From Pedobacter mendelii (lineage in GTDB: Bacteria > Bacteroidota > Bacteroidia > Sphingobacteriales > Sphingobacteriaceae), in assembly GCF_014635725.1 (NCBI RefSeq), contig NZ_BMDJ01000002.1, positions 186,001 through 250,000 on the forward strand: a stretch of DNA of 64,000 nucleotides, read 5' to 3'. Below are positions 28,392 through 34,811 of the stretch, piece after piece. Both the position numbers and the translations under genes were made by a program. The notes under the pieces are model-generated. The model saw only the letters and a program-made list of their open reading frames with translations. It was not told the DNA's origin and did not search any database. Within the stretch, counting starts at the first letter, position 1. Every line of letters begins with the position of its first letter.

Positions 28392-28949
28392 ATGGCAGAA
28401 ATAACTCAAACATGGGTTGCAAATATTGAAAATAAAAAGAAGCTTACATTAGAAGATGCAAGATTTATATTTGAACAGGCAGAAAAATTTCTTGTAGATG
28501 TTATCGATGCTCATAAAACCATAATTGAAAGAACAAACACACTTTTGGCTCTTTTAATTACTATTTTAACTGGATTGGTTGGGTTTAATATTTCTAAAAT
28601 TGATGAAGGTTTTGGAAAGAATAATATATGTGATACTGTTTGGTTTTTAATTTTATACCTTATTTTAGGTGGGATTTATTTGGTAAAAAATATTAAACCT
28701 ACAACCTATATGGCATTAGGTTCTCAACCCCGTAAAATTTTTGTTGACCATTTTTTCCAAAAGAATATACCTGATGAAAAAAGAGTCGTATTTATACTAT
28801 CTTCCGAAATAGAAAGGTATCAAACACGAATAGAAGAAAATATGATAATAAATAATAAAAAGTGGTTGATTTATAGGAATGGTATATATATCCTAGCAGC
28901 CATACCAGCAATATTTTTATTGACTTATTTAGTGTTAGTCTTCATCTAA
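28392..28949 (+). CDS. Small three-helix membrane protein, candidate effector
   Basis: A 185-residue protein starting MAEITQTW at 28392; an in-frame Met 8 codons earlier is less likely because it lies in the A+T-rich leader. It has an acidic, helical N-terminus (~10-50), then membrane helices at about 48-68 (LLALLITILTGLVGF), 80-100 (VWFLILYLILGGIYLV) and 163-184 (IYILAAIPAIFLLTYLVLVF). The helix leading into the first membrane segment (HKTIIERTNTLLALL) resembles the layout of SLATT or Pycsar-type small membrane effectors, but I cannot assign it to either family. It is the first passenger gene, 88 bp inside the left repeat. Function unknown. Confidence 0.75.
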   Translation: MAEITQTWVANIENKKKLTLEDARFIFEQAEKFLVDVIDAHKTIIERTNTLLALLITILTGLVGFNISKIDEGFGKNNICDTVWFLILYLILGGIYLVKNIKPTTYMALGSQPRKIFVDHFFQKNIPDEKRVVFILSSEIERYQTRIEENMIINNKKWLIYRNGIYILAAIPAIFLLTYLVLVFI

Positions 28950-29081
28950 GCACATTCCTTTCGGTTCCGTATCACCTTTTACGATATAATCATGTTCATC
29001 CGAAGGAATACTTGTCCAACCAGAGTCATTATCATCTGATGGAATTGGATTTTCTTCTGGGTCTGGATAGTTTAAATTCAT
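28935..29081 (-). CDS. Possible 48-residue acidic protein
   Basis: A short reading frame starting MNLNYPDPEENPIPSDD at 29081 and ending GMCLDED at 28935. It is strongly acidic and proline-rich at the start, with no hydrophobic segment. Its last 15 bases overlap the end of the membrane-protein gene on the other strand. Coding-like composition supports it, but no family is recognised, and convergent overlap makes it uncertain. Confidence 0.4.
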   Translation of the reverse strand: MNLNYPDPEENPIPSDDNDSGWTSIPSDEHDYIVKGDTEPKGMCLDED

Positions 29082-29411
29082 TTTATTAGATTATGTTATC
29101 TAAAGATAGGTTAATTTTATCTAATTGTGGTTTAAAGATTATGGTTTTGTAACTATCAGGATTTTCAATAATTACGGGAAACCGTAAAGTATTGATTAAT
29201 AGCTAATTAAAATAACTTGTTAACACTCTTTTAATTTTTAAAATAGCTGTTTAACAATGAGTTAAAAAAATTTTAGGTGGCTTATGACATTACTATGATT
29301 GTTAGTAATGTATTGACCGATAGAATGTTAATAAATTCATATAACTAAATATATTAGCTGAATGTATATTTGTACTTGCAGAGAATAAACTCTGAAATTA
29401 TACAATATGCC
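29082..29411. other. 330-bp non-coding stretch inside the transposon
   Basis: A+T-rich DNA between the acidic small gene and the basic 42-residue gene. The only element I can support is the promoter at 29365-29372. No coding remnant or clear repeat was found in the rest. Confidence 0.6.
29365..29372 (+). promoter_or_regulatory. -7 promoter element for the 42-residue gene
   Basis: TATATTTG matches the Bacteroidota -7 consensus TAnnTTTG exactly. It is 39 bp before the ATG at 29412, leaving an ordinary leader of about 35 nt. The -33 box is not clear. Confidence 0.55.
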
Positions 29412-29540
29412 ATGGCAACTGTAAGAAAAGTTGGTAGAGATTCTGGTAATGGACAATTTGTTCCTATTAAGGAAACAATTAAACACCCCAGAACTACAGA
29501 AGTAGAAAAGATTAAATACCCTACTCCAAAGAAGAAGTAG
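29412..29540 (+). CDS. 42-residue basic protein
   Basis: A tiny gene coding MATVRKVGRDSGNGQFVPI and ending KIKYPTPKKK. It has its own consensus promoter 39 bp upstream and a strong hairpin terminator 47 bp downstream, so it is a complete single-gene transcription unit, which supports it being real. Short proteins with an RD(S/A)GTGxFV-like motif occur as accessory genes in many mobile elements, but I know no function for them. Unassigned. Confidence 0.7.
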   Translation: MATVRKVGRDSGNGQFVPIKETIKHPRTTEVEKIKYPTPKKK

Positions 29541-29587
29541 TCTATTTAGTTTGATGTTTAATTTTATTTTATGAAAAATTTATGACT

Positions 29588-29610
29588 GCCCTTGATGATG
29601 AATCAAGGGC
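29588..29610. terminator. Intrinsic terminator between converging transposon genes
   Basis: A perfect 9-bp stem GCCCTTGAT / ATCAAGGGC with a 5-base loop, followed on the plus strand by a T-rich tract (TTTATCATTTGTTTT). It ends the 42-residue gene's transcript and, being between convergent genes, may also stop the lipoprotein operon (stop at 29624) on the other strand. Confidence 0.8.
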
Positions 29611-29623
29611 TTTATCATTTGTT

Positions 29624-29869
29624 TTATTTTCTACAAGGGTCTTCATCTAATACAACTGCTTCCCATGCTCCATGAGTATCTTCTTTAAATCTTTGCCAAT
29701 CATCACTGGATTTAAAATCACATTCGCACCTTACCGCACCATCTGGTAACGTTTTGATACAATCGGCACTGGTCCCCATCATATAGTAACATCCACCCCA
29801 AATAGATAGAAATAATAAAAGTACAATGGCGCAGGATTTATATGTTTTCTGTTGTTCTGTATTTTCCAT
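29624..29869 (-). CDS. Small membrane-anchored, cysteine-containing protein
   Basis: An 81-residue protein starting MENTEQQKTYKSC at 29869. An upstream Met at 29905 would overlap the preceding gene by 26 bases and is less likely. One hydrophobic helix (AIVLLLFLSIWGGCYYMMG, ~13-32) is followed by an acidic outside domain with cysteines spaced CIKTLPDGAVRCECDF and a final DEDPCRK, which could form disulphides. It lies 10 bp after the lipoprotein gene stop, so the two are co-transcribed. No family recognised. Confidence 0.65.
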   Translation of the reverse strand: MENTEQQKTYKSCAIVLLLFLSIWGGCYYMMGTSADCIKTLPDGAVRCECDFKSSDDWQRFKEDTHGAWEAVVLDEDPCRK

Positions 29870-29879
29870 AGCTTTATAA

Positions 29880-30452
29880 TTAGTATTCTCTAACTGCTCT
29901 AACATTAATTACTGCACCACCCGAGCCAGTTAAGGAGTTTCCATATATCATGCTATAGAAATATGGAGATGATGATGGATTAAGGTCTGCACCTTCCTGA
30001 CAACTCCAATATTGACTAGTATAAGAACCAAGTAAGTTTCTGTTTTTATACATCGCTTGTAAATCAACATTCATTGGGAGACACCAATCTGAATAACCAC
30101 CACCTTTATAATCTTTGGCAATTTTAGCAGCGATATTTGCATTATTTCCATAAAATGCTAATATTTTGTTGGTGTTAATTAATGCACCATTAGCACCCAC
30201 TACATCAGGTTTTCCAGATTTACCAACAACAGCCCATTGACATCCACTTGTAGTTTGGTCTTGTGGCGAAACAATAGTTCCATGTTCACCAGTTTCACTG
30301 ATAACCCTAATTATGATACCTCCACCAAAGCTATCGCCTACTTTGTGTAATACAATTGGCTTAGGCTCAGGTTGTGTTCCATTAGAGTTTGAATTGGATT
30401 TCTTGCAGGATATAATACCAATGAGAGCAAGAGCAAATAGAATTTTCTTCAT
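29880..30452 (-). CDS. Lipoprotein with a DUF1566/Lcl_C-like domain
   Basis: A 190-residue lipoprotein; start MKKILFALALIGIISCKK at 30452 gives a lipobox with C16. After a low-complexity linker (SNSNSNGTQPEPKP) the domain has GDSFGGGIIIRVI, DWCLPMNVDLQAMYKN, YWSCQEG and VRAVREY. The pattern W-x-LP...L..MY...YWS...R.VR is that of the Lcl C-terminal/DUF1566 domain found in secreted Bacteroidota proteins. It is the first gene of a two-gene operon divergent from the XRE regulator. Role unknown; surface exposure is likely. Confidence 0.75.
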   Translation of the reverse strand: MKKILFALALIGIISCKKSNSNSNGTQPEPKPIVLHKVGDSFGGGIIIRVISETGEHGTIVSPQDQTTSGCQWAVVGKSGKPDVVGANGALINTNKILAFYGNNANIAAKIAKDYKGGGYSDWCLPMNVDLQAMYKNRNLLGSYTSQYWSCQEGADLNPSSSPYFYSMIYGNSLTGSGGAVINVRAVREY

Positions 30453-30479
30453 ACAGATTTGTTTAAATAGTTTATTATT

Positions 30480-30487
30480 CAAAAGTA
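30480..30487 (-). promoter_or_regulatory. -7 promoter element for the lipoprotein operon
   Basis: Read on the minus strand it is TACTTTTG, an exact TAnnTTTG match, 27 bp before the lipoprotein start at 30452. The palindrome at 30489-30496 is immediately upstream. Confidence 0.55.
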
Positions 30488-30488
30488 T

Positions 30489-30496
30489 GACATGTC
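30489..30496. promoter_or_regulatory. GACATGTC palindrome, candidate XRE operator
   Basis: A perfect 8-bp palindrome in the divergent promoter region, two bases from the lipoprotein -7 box and 26 bp before the regulator's -7 box. A second CATG follows at 30500-30503. Its position would let the XRE protein control both promoters. The link is inferred. Confidence 0.4.
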
Positions 30497-30522
30497 GTGC
30501 ATGTTTCAAAATATGATATAAA

Positions 30523-30530
30523 TATTTTTG
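30523..30530 (+). promoter_or_regulatory. -7 promoter element abutting the XRE regulator start
   Basis: TATTTTTG matches TAnnTTTG and ends only 5 bases before the ATG at 30536. If used, the transcript would begin at or next to the start codon, giving a leaderless mRNA. Confidence 0.5.
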
Positions 30531-30535
30531 TTTCT

Positions 30536-30766
30536 ATGGCGACCAAAAATCCAAGGAACAATCAAATCATTATTCGATTTGGTTATAACGTGCGAAAATA
30601 CCGCACAGCCAAGGGGTTAACCATGAATGAACTGGCTGGTCTTTGTGATGTAGAATTAGGTGCAATCAGCACCGTGGAACGAGGAAAAGTCAATTGTACG
30701 ATTAGTACAGCTTATGCGATTTCAAATGCATTGAATATATCAATCGATAAACTTTTAGAAGAATGA
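30536..30766 (+). CDS. XRE-family helix-turn-helix regulator
   Basis: A 76-residue Cro/C1-type DNA-binding protein starting MATKNPRNNQ at 30536; the upstream Met at 30497 would place the promoter inside the gene. The HTH spans about residues 12-70: VRKYRTAKGLTMNELAGLCDV then ISTVERGKVNCTISTAYAIS. Length is that of a minimal XRE repressor. It is divergent from the lipoprotein operon across an 83-bp region with a palindrome, the usual layout for an autoregulated repressor. Its stop overlaps the next gene's start (ATGA). Confidence 0.9.
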   Translation: MATKNPRNNQIIIRFGYNVRKYRTAKGLTMNELAGLCDVELGAISTVERGKVNCTISTAYAISNALNISIDKLLEE

Positions 30767-31005
30767 TTAATTATCAATACGTAAACAATTTTCGCTTGGT
30801 CAATAATAAATGTAAACCCGAGAAACCACCAAAACTGATTAAGTATAAAGTGATATTAGGCTATCAAGTGTATTATTCTACTTTTAATAAAAAACTGTTT
30901 GTGATTTTTGACCACATCAAAAATCAATACTGCTCATTTGAAAACAATGGTGAGTCAACAGATTTGGACATGGATTTAAAAGAGAACGTTAAACGCATCC
31001 AGTAG
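30763..31005 (+). CDS. Unknown 80-residue protein coupled to the XRE regulator
   Basis: Starts MINYQYVNNFRL within the last codons of the regulator gene (4-base ATGA overlap), so translation is probably coupled. The middle is beta-rich (YKVILGYQVYYSTFNKKLFVIFDH) and the tail is acidic. There is no membrane segment or signal. I do not recognise a family. Pairing with a small XRE protein raises a toxin-antitoxin or repressor-partner possibility, without direct support. Confidence 0.65.
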   Translation: MINYQYVNNFRLVNNKCKPEKPPKLIKYKVILGYQVYYSTFNKKLFVIFDHIKNQYCSFENNGESTDLDMDLKENVKRIQ

Positions 31006-31327
31006 GGTCGTAGTTTACCTTAATTTCGATGATATTTTGTGGTTGGTGTATATCTGAATTGTATTTAATTTCGTAAGGAAAATCAAATTTTCCTGTTCCT
31101 AGCGTGGATTCATATTTTATATCCGAAACAACAATTTCTCCATCAATCAAATCAAATCTTGCTGATTCTATTCCAAGTGAATCTAAATGAACCTGAACCC
31201 AAATGAAAAACCTTTGTGGGTCATCATGTCTACTATAATCCATGTTAAATCCATCACCAAAATTTCTAGTCTTTAAAAAAGATTTTAAAGTTTCATTAAA
31301 TTCTTTTAATCCTTTCATGTTCTTCAT
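30989..31327 (-). CDS. Unknown 112-residue acidic protein
   Basis: Starts MKNMKGLKEFNETLK (Met4 at 31318 is an alternative) and ends NYDPTGCV. It is mixed alpha/beta and soluble, with an aromatic strand RFFIWVQVHLDSLGI and an acidic region. It converges on the preceding gene with a 17-base 3' overlap. No family recognised. It resembles small immunity-type proteins only in size and charge. Confidence 0.65.
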   Translation of the reverse strand: MKNMKGLKEFNETLKSFLKTRNFGDGFNMDYSRHDDPQRFFIWVQVHLDSLGIESARFDLIDGEIVVSDIKYESTLGTGKFDFPYEIKYNSDIHQPQNIIEIKVNYDPTGCV

Positions 31328-31416
31328 GATTATAAATATCGCCCATAATGAAAAACTTATAAATGCTATTTAAAAAATCTTAACCATAATGTTACTGTTA
31401 GAAAATAATATTAGAA

Positions 31417-31433
31417 AAAGCATATATTGCTTT
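31417..31433. promoter_or_regulatory. Perfect inverted repeat directly before the TIR-like gene
   Basis: AAAGCA-TATAT-TGCTTT, a 17-bp perfect inverted repeat ending one base before the ATG at 31435. The place where a ribosome binding site would sit is inside the repeat. It may be an operator, or an RNA hairpin controlling translation. It also contains a weak -7-like TATATTGC. Confidence 0.6.
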
Positions 31434-31434
31434 A

Positions 31435-32196
31435 ATGAATAATTCATCTATAACATTTGCCAAGTTAGCAGGATTAGATAAAAAAGTTAGTTTAACTTTA
31501 TCCAGAAGGAATCTTTCTTACGATTCTGATATTGTCATTGAATATTATAATCTATATATTTTCTTGCGGGCTAAATTGATTAAAGAGATTCCAGAATTAT
31601 ATTCTGAACTTCCTGTGAGAAAAATACCAACTGCTCAATATACCCTTAATGATGGTCAAAGAAGAGGGTATATAGAATCTTCCTATTTAAGGACTATTAA
31701 GGAAGATTTATCTTACATTTTTGAAGTTAGAAGCAATAGTCGAATAGGAGAAACTACAATTGATAAGCCAAATAGAATTTTTATTAGTCATGGAAAAAGT
31801 ACTGAATGGTATAAGTTACAGGCATATCTCGAAAAAACGCTGAATTATAAAACTTTAGAGTTAGCCCAGGAAGCTAATCAAGGACGAACTATCATGCAAA
31901 AGTTGGGTGAGGAATCTGATAAATGCAGATATGCTATTATAGTTATGACTGGCGATGATGAGCAAGGTGAAGATAAGCCTAGAGCAAGAGAAAATGTAAT
32001 GCATGAAATCGGATTTTTTCAGGGAAAATACGGTTTCAGAAATGTATGTTTGTTATATGAAGAAAACACTAGTCTTCCAAGTAATATACATGGATTAGTT
32101 TATATACCCTTCACAAGGGGTATGATTGAAGCTACGTTTGGAGCTTTATCACGAGAACTGTCACCAATATTCAATAAACAAAATGGGGAAATATAA
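31435..32196 (+). CDS. TIR-like nucleotide-binding domain protein (PF10137 type), candidate defence effector
   Basis: A 253-residue soluble protein. The N-terminal ~110 residues are a mixed helical region I do not recognise. Residues ~113-240 are a TIR-like domain of the predicted nucleotide-binding class: NRIFISHGKSTEW (113-125), LELAQEANQGRTIMQKL (141-157), YAIIVMTGDDEQGED (166-180), RARENVMHEIGFFQGKYG (183-200) and PSNIHGLVYIPF (215-226). E191 in the NVMHEIGFF helix is the probable catalytic glutamate if the domain cleaves NAD+. Such domains serve in CBASS (Cap12-like), Argonaute-linked and other abortive-infection systems. It overlaps the next gene by 14 bp. The domain is well supported; NADase and defence roles are inferred. 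Confidence 0.88.
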   Translation: MNNSSITFAKLAGLDKKVSLTLSRRNLSYDSDIVIEYYNLYIFLRAKLIKEIPELYSELPVRKIPTAQYTLNDGQRRGYIESSYLRTIKEDLSYIFEVRSNSRIGETTIDKPNRIFISHGKSTEWYKLQAYLEKTLNYKTLELAQEANQGRTIMQKLGEESDKCRYAIIVMTGDDEQGEDKPRARENVMHEIGFFQGKYGFRNVCLLYEENTSLPSNIHGLVYIPFTRGMIEATFGALSRELSPIFNKQNGEI

Positions 32197-32404
32197 AATA
32201 GAAGATTTCGCAATTGGCGATACGGTTTATCATTTAAGCAATACTTTGATTATGATGGTAGTCATTGACAGATATATGCACATTAATGAGGTTGAATGCC
32301 GGTGGCTTACTAAATCTGGCGAGAAGCAAATTGATACCTTTTTAGCAGAGGAATTGGGTAAGAAGGATGATTTGCGACCCAAGATAAGACAGATATCTAT
32401 ATAG
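32183..32404 (+). CDS. Small DUF2158-like protein overlapping the TIR-like gene
   Basis: A 73-residue protein starting MGKYKIEDFAIGDTV at 32183, inside the last codons of the TIR-like gene (14-base overlap, different frame). The pattern IGDTVYHLSN...MMVVID...NEVECRWLTKSG is like DUF2158/YodC small beta-barrel proteins (GDVV..KSGGP.MTV..V...CxW). A Met at 32126 in the same frame would extend it deep into the TIR gene and is unlikely. The overlap suggests co-translation with the TIR protein; a regulatory or antitoxin-like partner role is possible but untested. Confidence 0.7.
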   Translation: MGKYKIEDFAIGDTVYHLSNTLIMMVVIDRYMHINEVECRWLTKSGEKQIDTFLAEELGKKDDLRPKIRQISI

Positions 32405-32472
32405 CTTCCAAGATTCAATAATAGATATATTGAATCTTGTCGAATATTAGAAGATGTGTAAAGGGGTTAAAA

Positions 32473-33150
32473 TTAGTCAATTGTCTTTTTCTTTTTATCA
32501 ATACGGAAGTTTTTATCATGCTTCAAATTCTCATAAATACTTAGTGCAGTGTCAATTTTCGAATTACCAATAAGATGAATTGTGACCGTAGAATCGACAT
32601 TTTTAGTAACCTTATATTCAATACCATAGTATTTCGCTATTTGAGACCGAAAAGCGTCTAATTCTTGATATTTATATGGGTGATATTTATCAATAGTAGA
32701 ATTAAGACCCTTTATATTAGAATTTGCTTTACTAATGGCTTCGTTATAATTTTTGACTAGCTGATTATATTGTTCGTGTAAAAGGTTATAATCCTTATTA
32801 GCATTAATCAAATCAGCTTTATAAGCATCCCGTTCTAACTTAAATCTTTCTCTCTCATTGAACCACACATTGGCAGATTTTACAATAGATGCTATACTTA
32901 CTTCTTTGTTACCTCGAACGTATGAATATTTTTTGTCAATTGTTACAATTGAATCCAGTTTCTTTGAATAAAAATTATAGGTTTTAATGTTTTCGTTTTG
33001 CAGACTGTCAATCGTTTGGTCTCTCCTTGTAATTCTATCTTCATAATCGTTTATTACTGAAATTCCGAAATAAATAAAAAAACCAATAAATATAAGGAAT
33101 GTAATAAGCTCAATGAGCTTCGCTTTGCTCATCTTTTTATTTCTTTCCAT
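32473..33150 (-). CDS. Membrane-anchored coiled-coil protein (second of a pair)
   Basis: A 225-residue protein with one N-terminal membrane helix (LIELITFLIFIGFFIYFGISV, ~12-32), a long charged coiled-coil (~36-165, with ERDAYKADLINANKDYN and QYNQLVKNYNEAISK) and a basic tail. Start MERNKKMSK; Met7 at 33132 is an alternative. It overlaps the upstream gene by 14 bp, so both are made together. No enzymatic motif. Such topology suits a structural, sensor or pore-associated protein. No family recognised. Confidence 0.7.
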   Translation of the reverse strand: MERNKKMSKAKLIELITFLIFIGFFIYFGISVINDYEDRITRRDQTIDSLQNENIKTYNFYSKKLDSIVTIDKKYSYVRGNKEVSIASIVKSANVWFNERERFKLERDAYKADLINANKDYNLLHEQYNQLVKNYNEAISKANSNIKGLNSTIDKYHPYKYQELDAFRSQIAKYYGIEYKVTKNVDSTVTIHLIGNSKIDTALSIYENLKHDKNFRIDKKKKTID

Positions 33151-33439
33151 TGCTTATAGTTTTAATTAAATTTTCTTCAAACTGTTTTAGTTCATCTTTA
33201 GTAACGATATTTTTAGTGTTTTCATAAGCATCAATTTTTGATTGTAGTGCCGCCTTTGAACTATCACATTCCCTCTCTTTAGTGTGTAGTTCCTCCAAAA
33301 ATTCCTGCCTACAATAGAATTTTACAACAAAAAAAGTGGCAACTATAATAAAACCTAAAAAGCCTATCATCGACATGATAAATTTCTCGACTCCAATTAC
33401 TATAATGCCAAAATAAGATTGATTGCTATTTCTAGCCAT
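33137..33439 (-). CDS. Membrane-anchored coiled-coil protein (first of a pair)
   Basis: A 100-residue protein, MARNSNQSYFGII start, with a membrane helix at about residues 21-42 (MSMIGFLGFIIVATFFVVKFY) and a C-terminal coiled-coil (EFLEELHTKERECDSSK onward). It shares the helix-plus-coil layout with its overlapping partner at 32473-33150, which suggests the two form a hetero-oligomer in the membrane. Promoter candidates lie in the 197-bp gap shared with the divergent transposase gene. Function unknown. Confidence 0.7.
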   Translation of the reverse strand: MARNSNQSYFGIIVIGVEKFIMSMIGFLGFIIVATFFVVKFYCRQEFLEELHTKERECDSSKAALQSKIDAYENTKNIVTKDELKQFEENLIKTISNGKK

Positions 33440-33601
33440 AGAATTAATTTTCCAAATAAATTTAATCTAAAATAGGATAAATCATTTATAAAATGTCATT
33501 ACTATTTAATATGTGTAATAATACGAAAACTTACAAAGTTCGTTTTGCTGCGATAAGTTGTGCATTTTTGCATAAATACAGGAAAACTTTATAAATTTTA
33601 T

Positions 33602-33632
33602 TTTGAATTTCCTAAAAGTTTTGCTATATTTG
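33602..33632 (+). promoter_or_regulatory. Consensus promoter of the transposase gene, abutting the start codon
   Basis: TTTG at 33602-33605, a 19-bp spacer and TATATTTG at 33625-33632 fit the Bacteroidota consensus exactly. The -7 box ends 4 bases before the ATG at 33637, so transcription should start at or beside the start codon. Confidence 0.65.
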
Positions 33633-33636
33633 TGTC

Positions 33637-34566
33637 ATGTTTAATGAATTTAAATCTTACTCTCAATTTTTAGATTATTTTAAAGATGAACAAATTTGTG
33701 TTAAATATTTAGAATATCATCTATGGGGTGATACACCTTCTTGCCCACATTGTGGTTGCACCAACGCCTATAAAACTAATCGTGGATATAAATGTTCAGA
33801 TAAGCATTGCCACAAAAAATTCACCGTAACTTCTGGAACAATTTACAGGCATACCAAAGTAAGTCTTCGTACATGGTTGTCGGCAATGTATCTAACTACA
33901 TCTTTTAAAAAGGGTATCTCATCTTTGCAACTCGCTAAAATGATTGGTGTTTCTGATAAAACCGCTTGGTTTATGTTGAGAAAAATCAGAAACATGTTTA
34001 TGGTGATGACTCACGATAAATTAACTTCTCATGTTCAAGCTGATGAAACTTTTGTAGGTGGAAAAAATAAAAATAGACATGCTGATAAAAAGTACAAAGG
34101 AGTTCAAGGTAGAGCAGCTAAAGATAAAGTCCCAGTTTTAGGACTTGTTACTAATGAAGGTACTGTACGTACATTTGTAGTTAAAGATACAGAAGCTAAT
34201 ACTTTACAGAAAATTGTAAAGGAAAATGTTGAAGAAGGTGCTACCTTTGTTTCAGATGCTTATAAATCTTATATTGGTTTAAATAAACATTATAATCACA
34301 TAAGAGTTAAACATAATGAGAATGGCGATTACAAATTTGCTGTAACCAATACTTATAACACGAATAGAATGGAAGGATTCTGGACGTGGGTAAAAAGGGG
34401 TTACATGGGAACACACCATTACATGAGCAGAAAACATTTACAGGCTTATTGTGATGAGATTAGTTTCAGATATAATACTAGGAAATTATCTGATAAAGAA
34501 CGATTAGAGCAATCTATAAAATTATCTTATCAAGGACAAATTACATATCGAGATATAGCTGCATAA
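33637..34566 (+). CDS. IS1595-family (ISXO2-like) transposase
   Basis: A 309-residue transposase that should cut and paste the surrounding 7.5-kb element. Residues ~25-62 form the ISXO2-type zinc ribbon (C36, C39, C53, C58 in CPHC...KCSDKHC). A helical DNA-binding part follows (~75-118, LQLAKMIGVSDKTAWFML), then the DDE catalytic domain with D136 (QADETFVGGK), D207 (VSDAYKSYI) and E246 (NRMEGFWTWVKRG). All key residues are present and the length is normal, so it looks active. Start at 33637 keeps the zinc ribbon; no other Met lies before it. A small companion gene follows 4 bp later. Confidence 0.96.
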   Translation: MFNEFKSYSQFLDYFKDEQICVKYLEYHLWGDTPSCPHCGCTNAYKTNRGYKCSDKHCHKKFTVTSGTIYRHTKVSLRTWLSAMYLTTSFKKGISSLQLAKMIGVSDKTAWFMLRKIRNMFMVMTHDKLTSHVQADETFVGGKNKNRHADKKYKGVQGRAAKDKVPVLGLVTNEGTVRTFVVKDTEANTLQKIVKENVEEGATFVSDAYKSYIGLNKHYNHIRVKHNENGDYKFAVTNTYNTNRMEGFWTWVKRGYMGTHHYMSRKHLQAYCDEISFRYNTRKLSDKERLEQSIKLSYQGQITYRDIAA

Positions 34567-34570
34567 TATC

Positions 34571-34735
34571 ATGTCAAAGAAGAAGGGCAAGAATAGAGAG
34601 GAAAAAGAAAAGCAACTTGAAGAAAAGTATAATGAAAAAATAGTCATAAATTCTTCTTTTGAAGATTTAGTAAAAGTGAGTTTAGGAATTAAACCTAAAC
34701 AACAAAAAGAGGATAAAGGAAAAGGTTCAGAATAA
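34571..34735 (+). CDS. 54-residue lysine-rich companion of the transposase
   Basis: Starts MSKKKGKNREEKEKQ four bases after the transposase stop, ends KGKGSE, and is followed at once by an intrinsic terminator, so it shares the transposase transcript. It is highly charged, with a short hydrophobic motif FEDLVKVSLGIKP near residues 30-42. I recall similar tiny lysine-rich proteins with an F(D/E)(D/E)L-k-x-s motif next to IS1595 transposases in other Bacteroidota, which suggests a conserved accessory role. Confidence 0.75.
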   Translation: MSKKKGKNREEKEKQLEEKYNEKIVINSSFEDLVKVSLGIKPKQQKEDKGKGSE

Positions 34736-34751
34736 ACGTTGAACCTTTTTT
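34721..34751 (+). terminator. Intrinsic terminator of the transposase operon
   Basis: Arms AAAGGTTCA (34721-34729) and TGAACCTTT (34740-34748) give a 9-bp stem with a 10-base loop, followed by a T run. The stem overlaps the last codons of the 54-residue gene. Confidence 0.85.
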
Positions 34752-34811
34752 GTTGAATTACTTATTTTTTTTATAGAAATCACTATATTGGTATTTCTAA
34801 ATTAAATAAAT

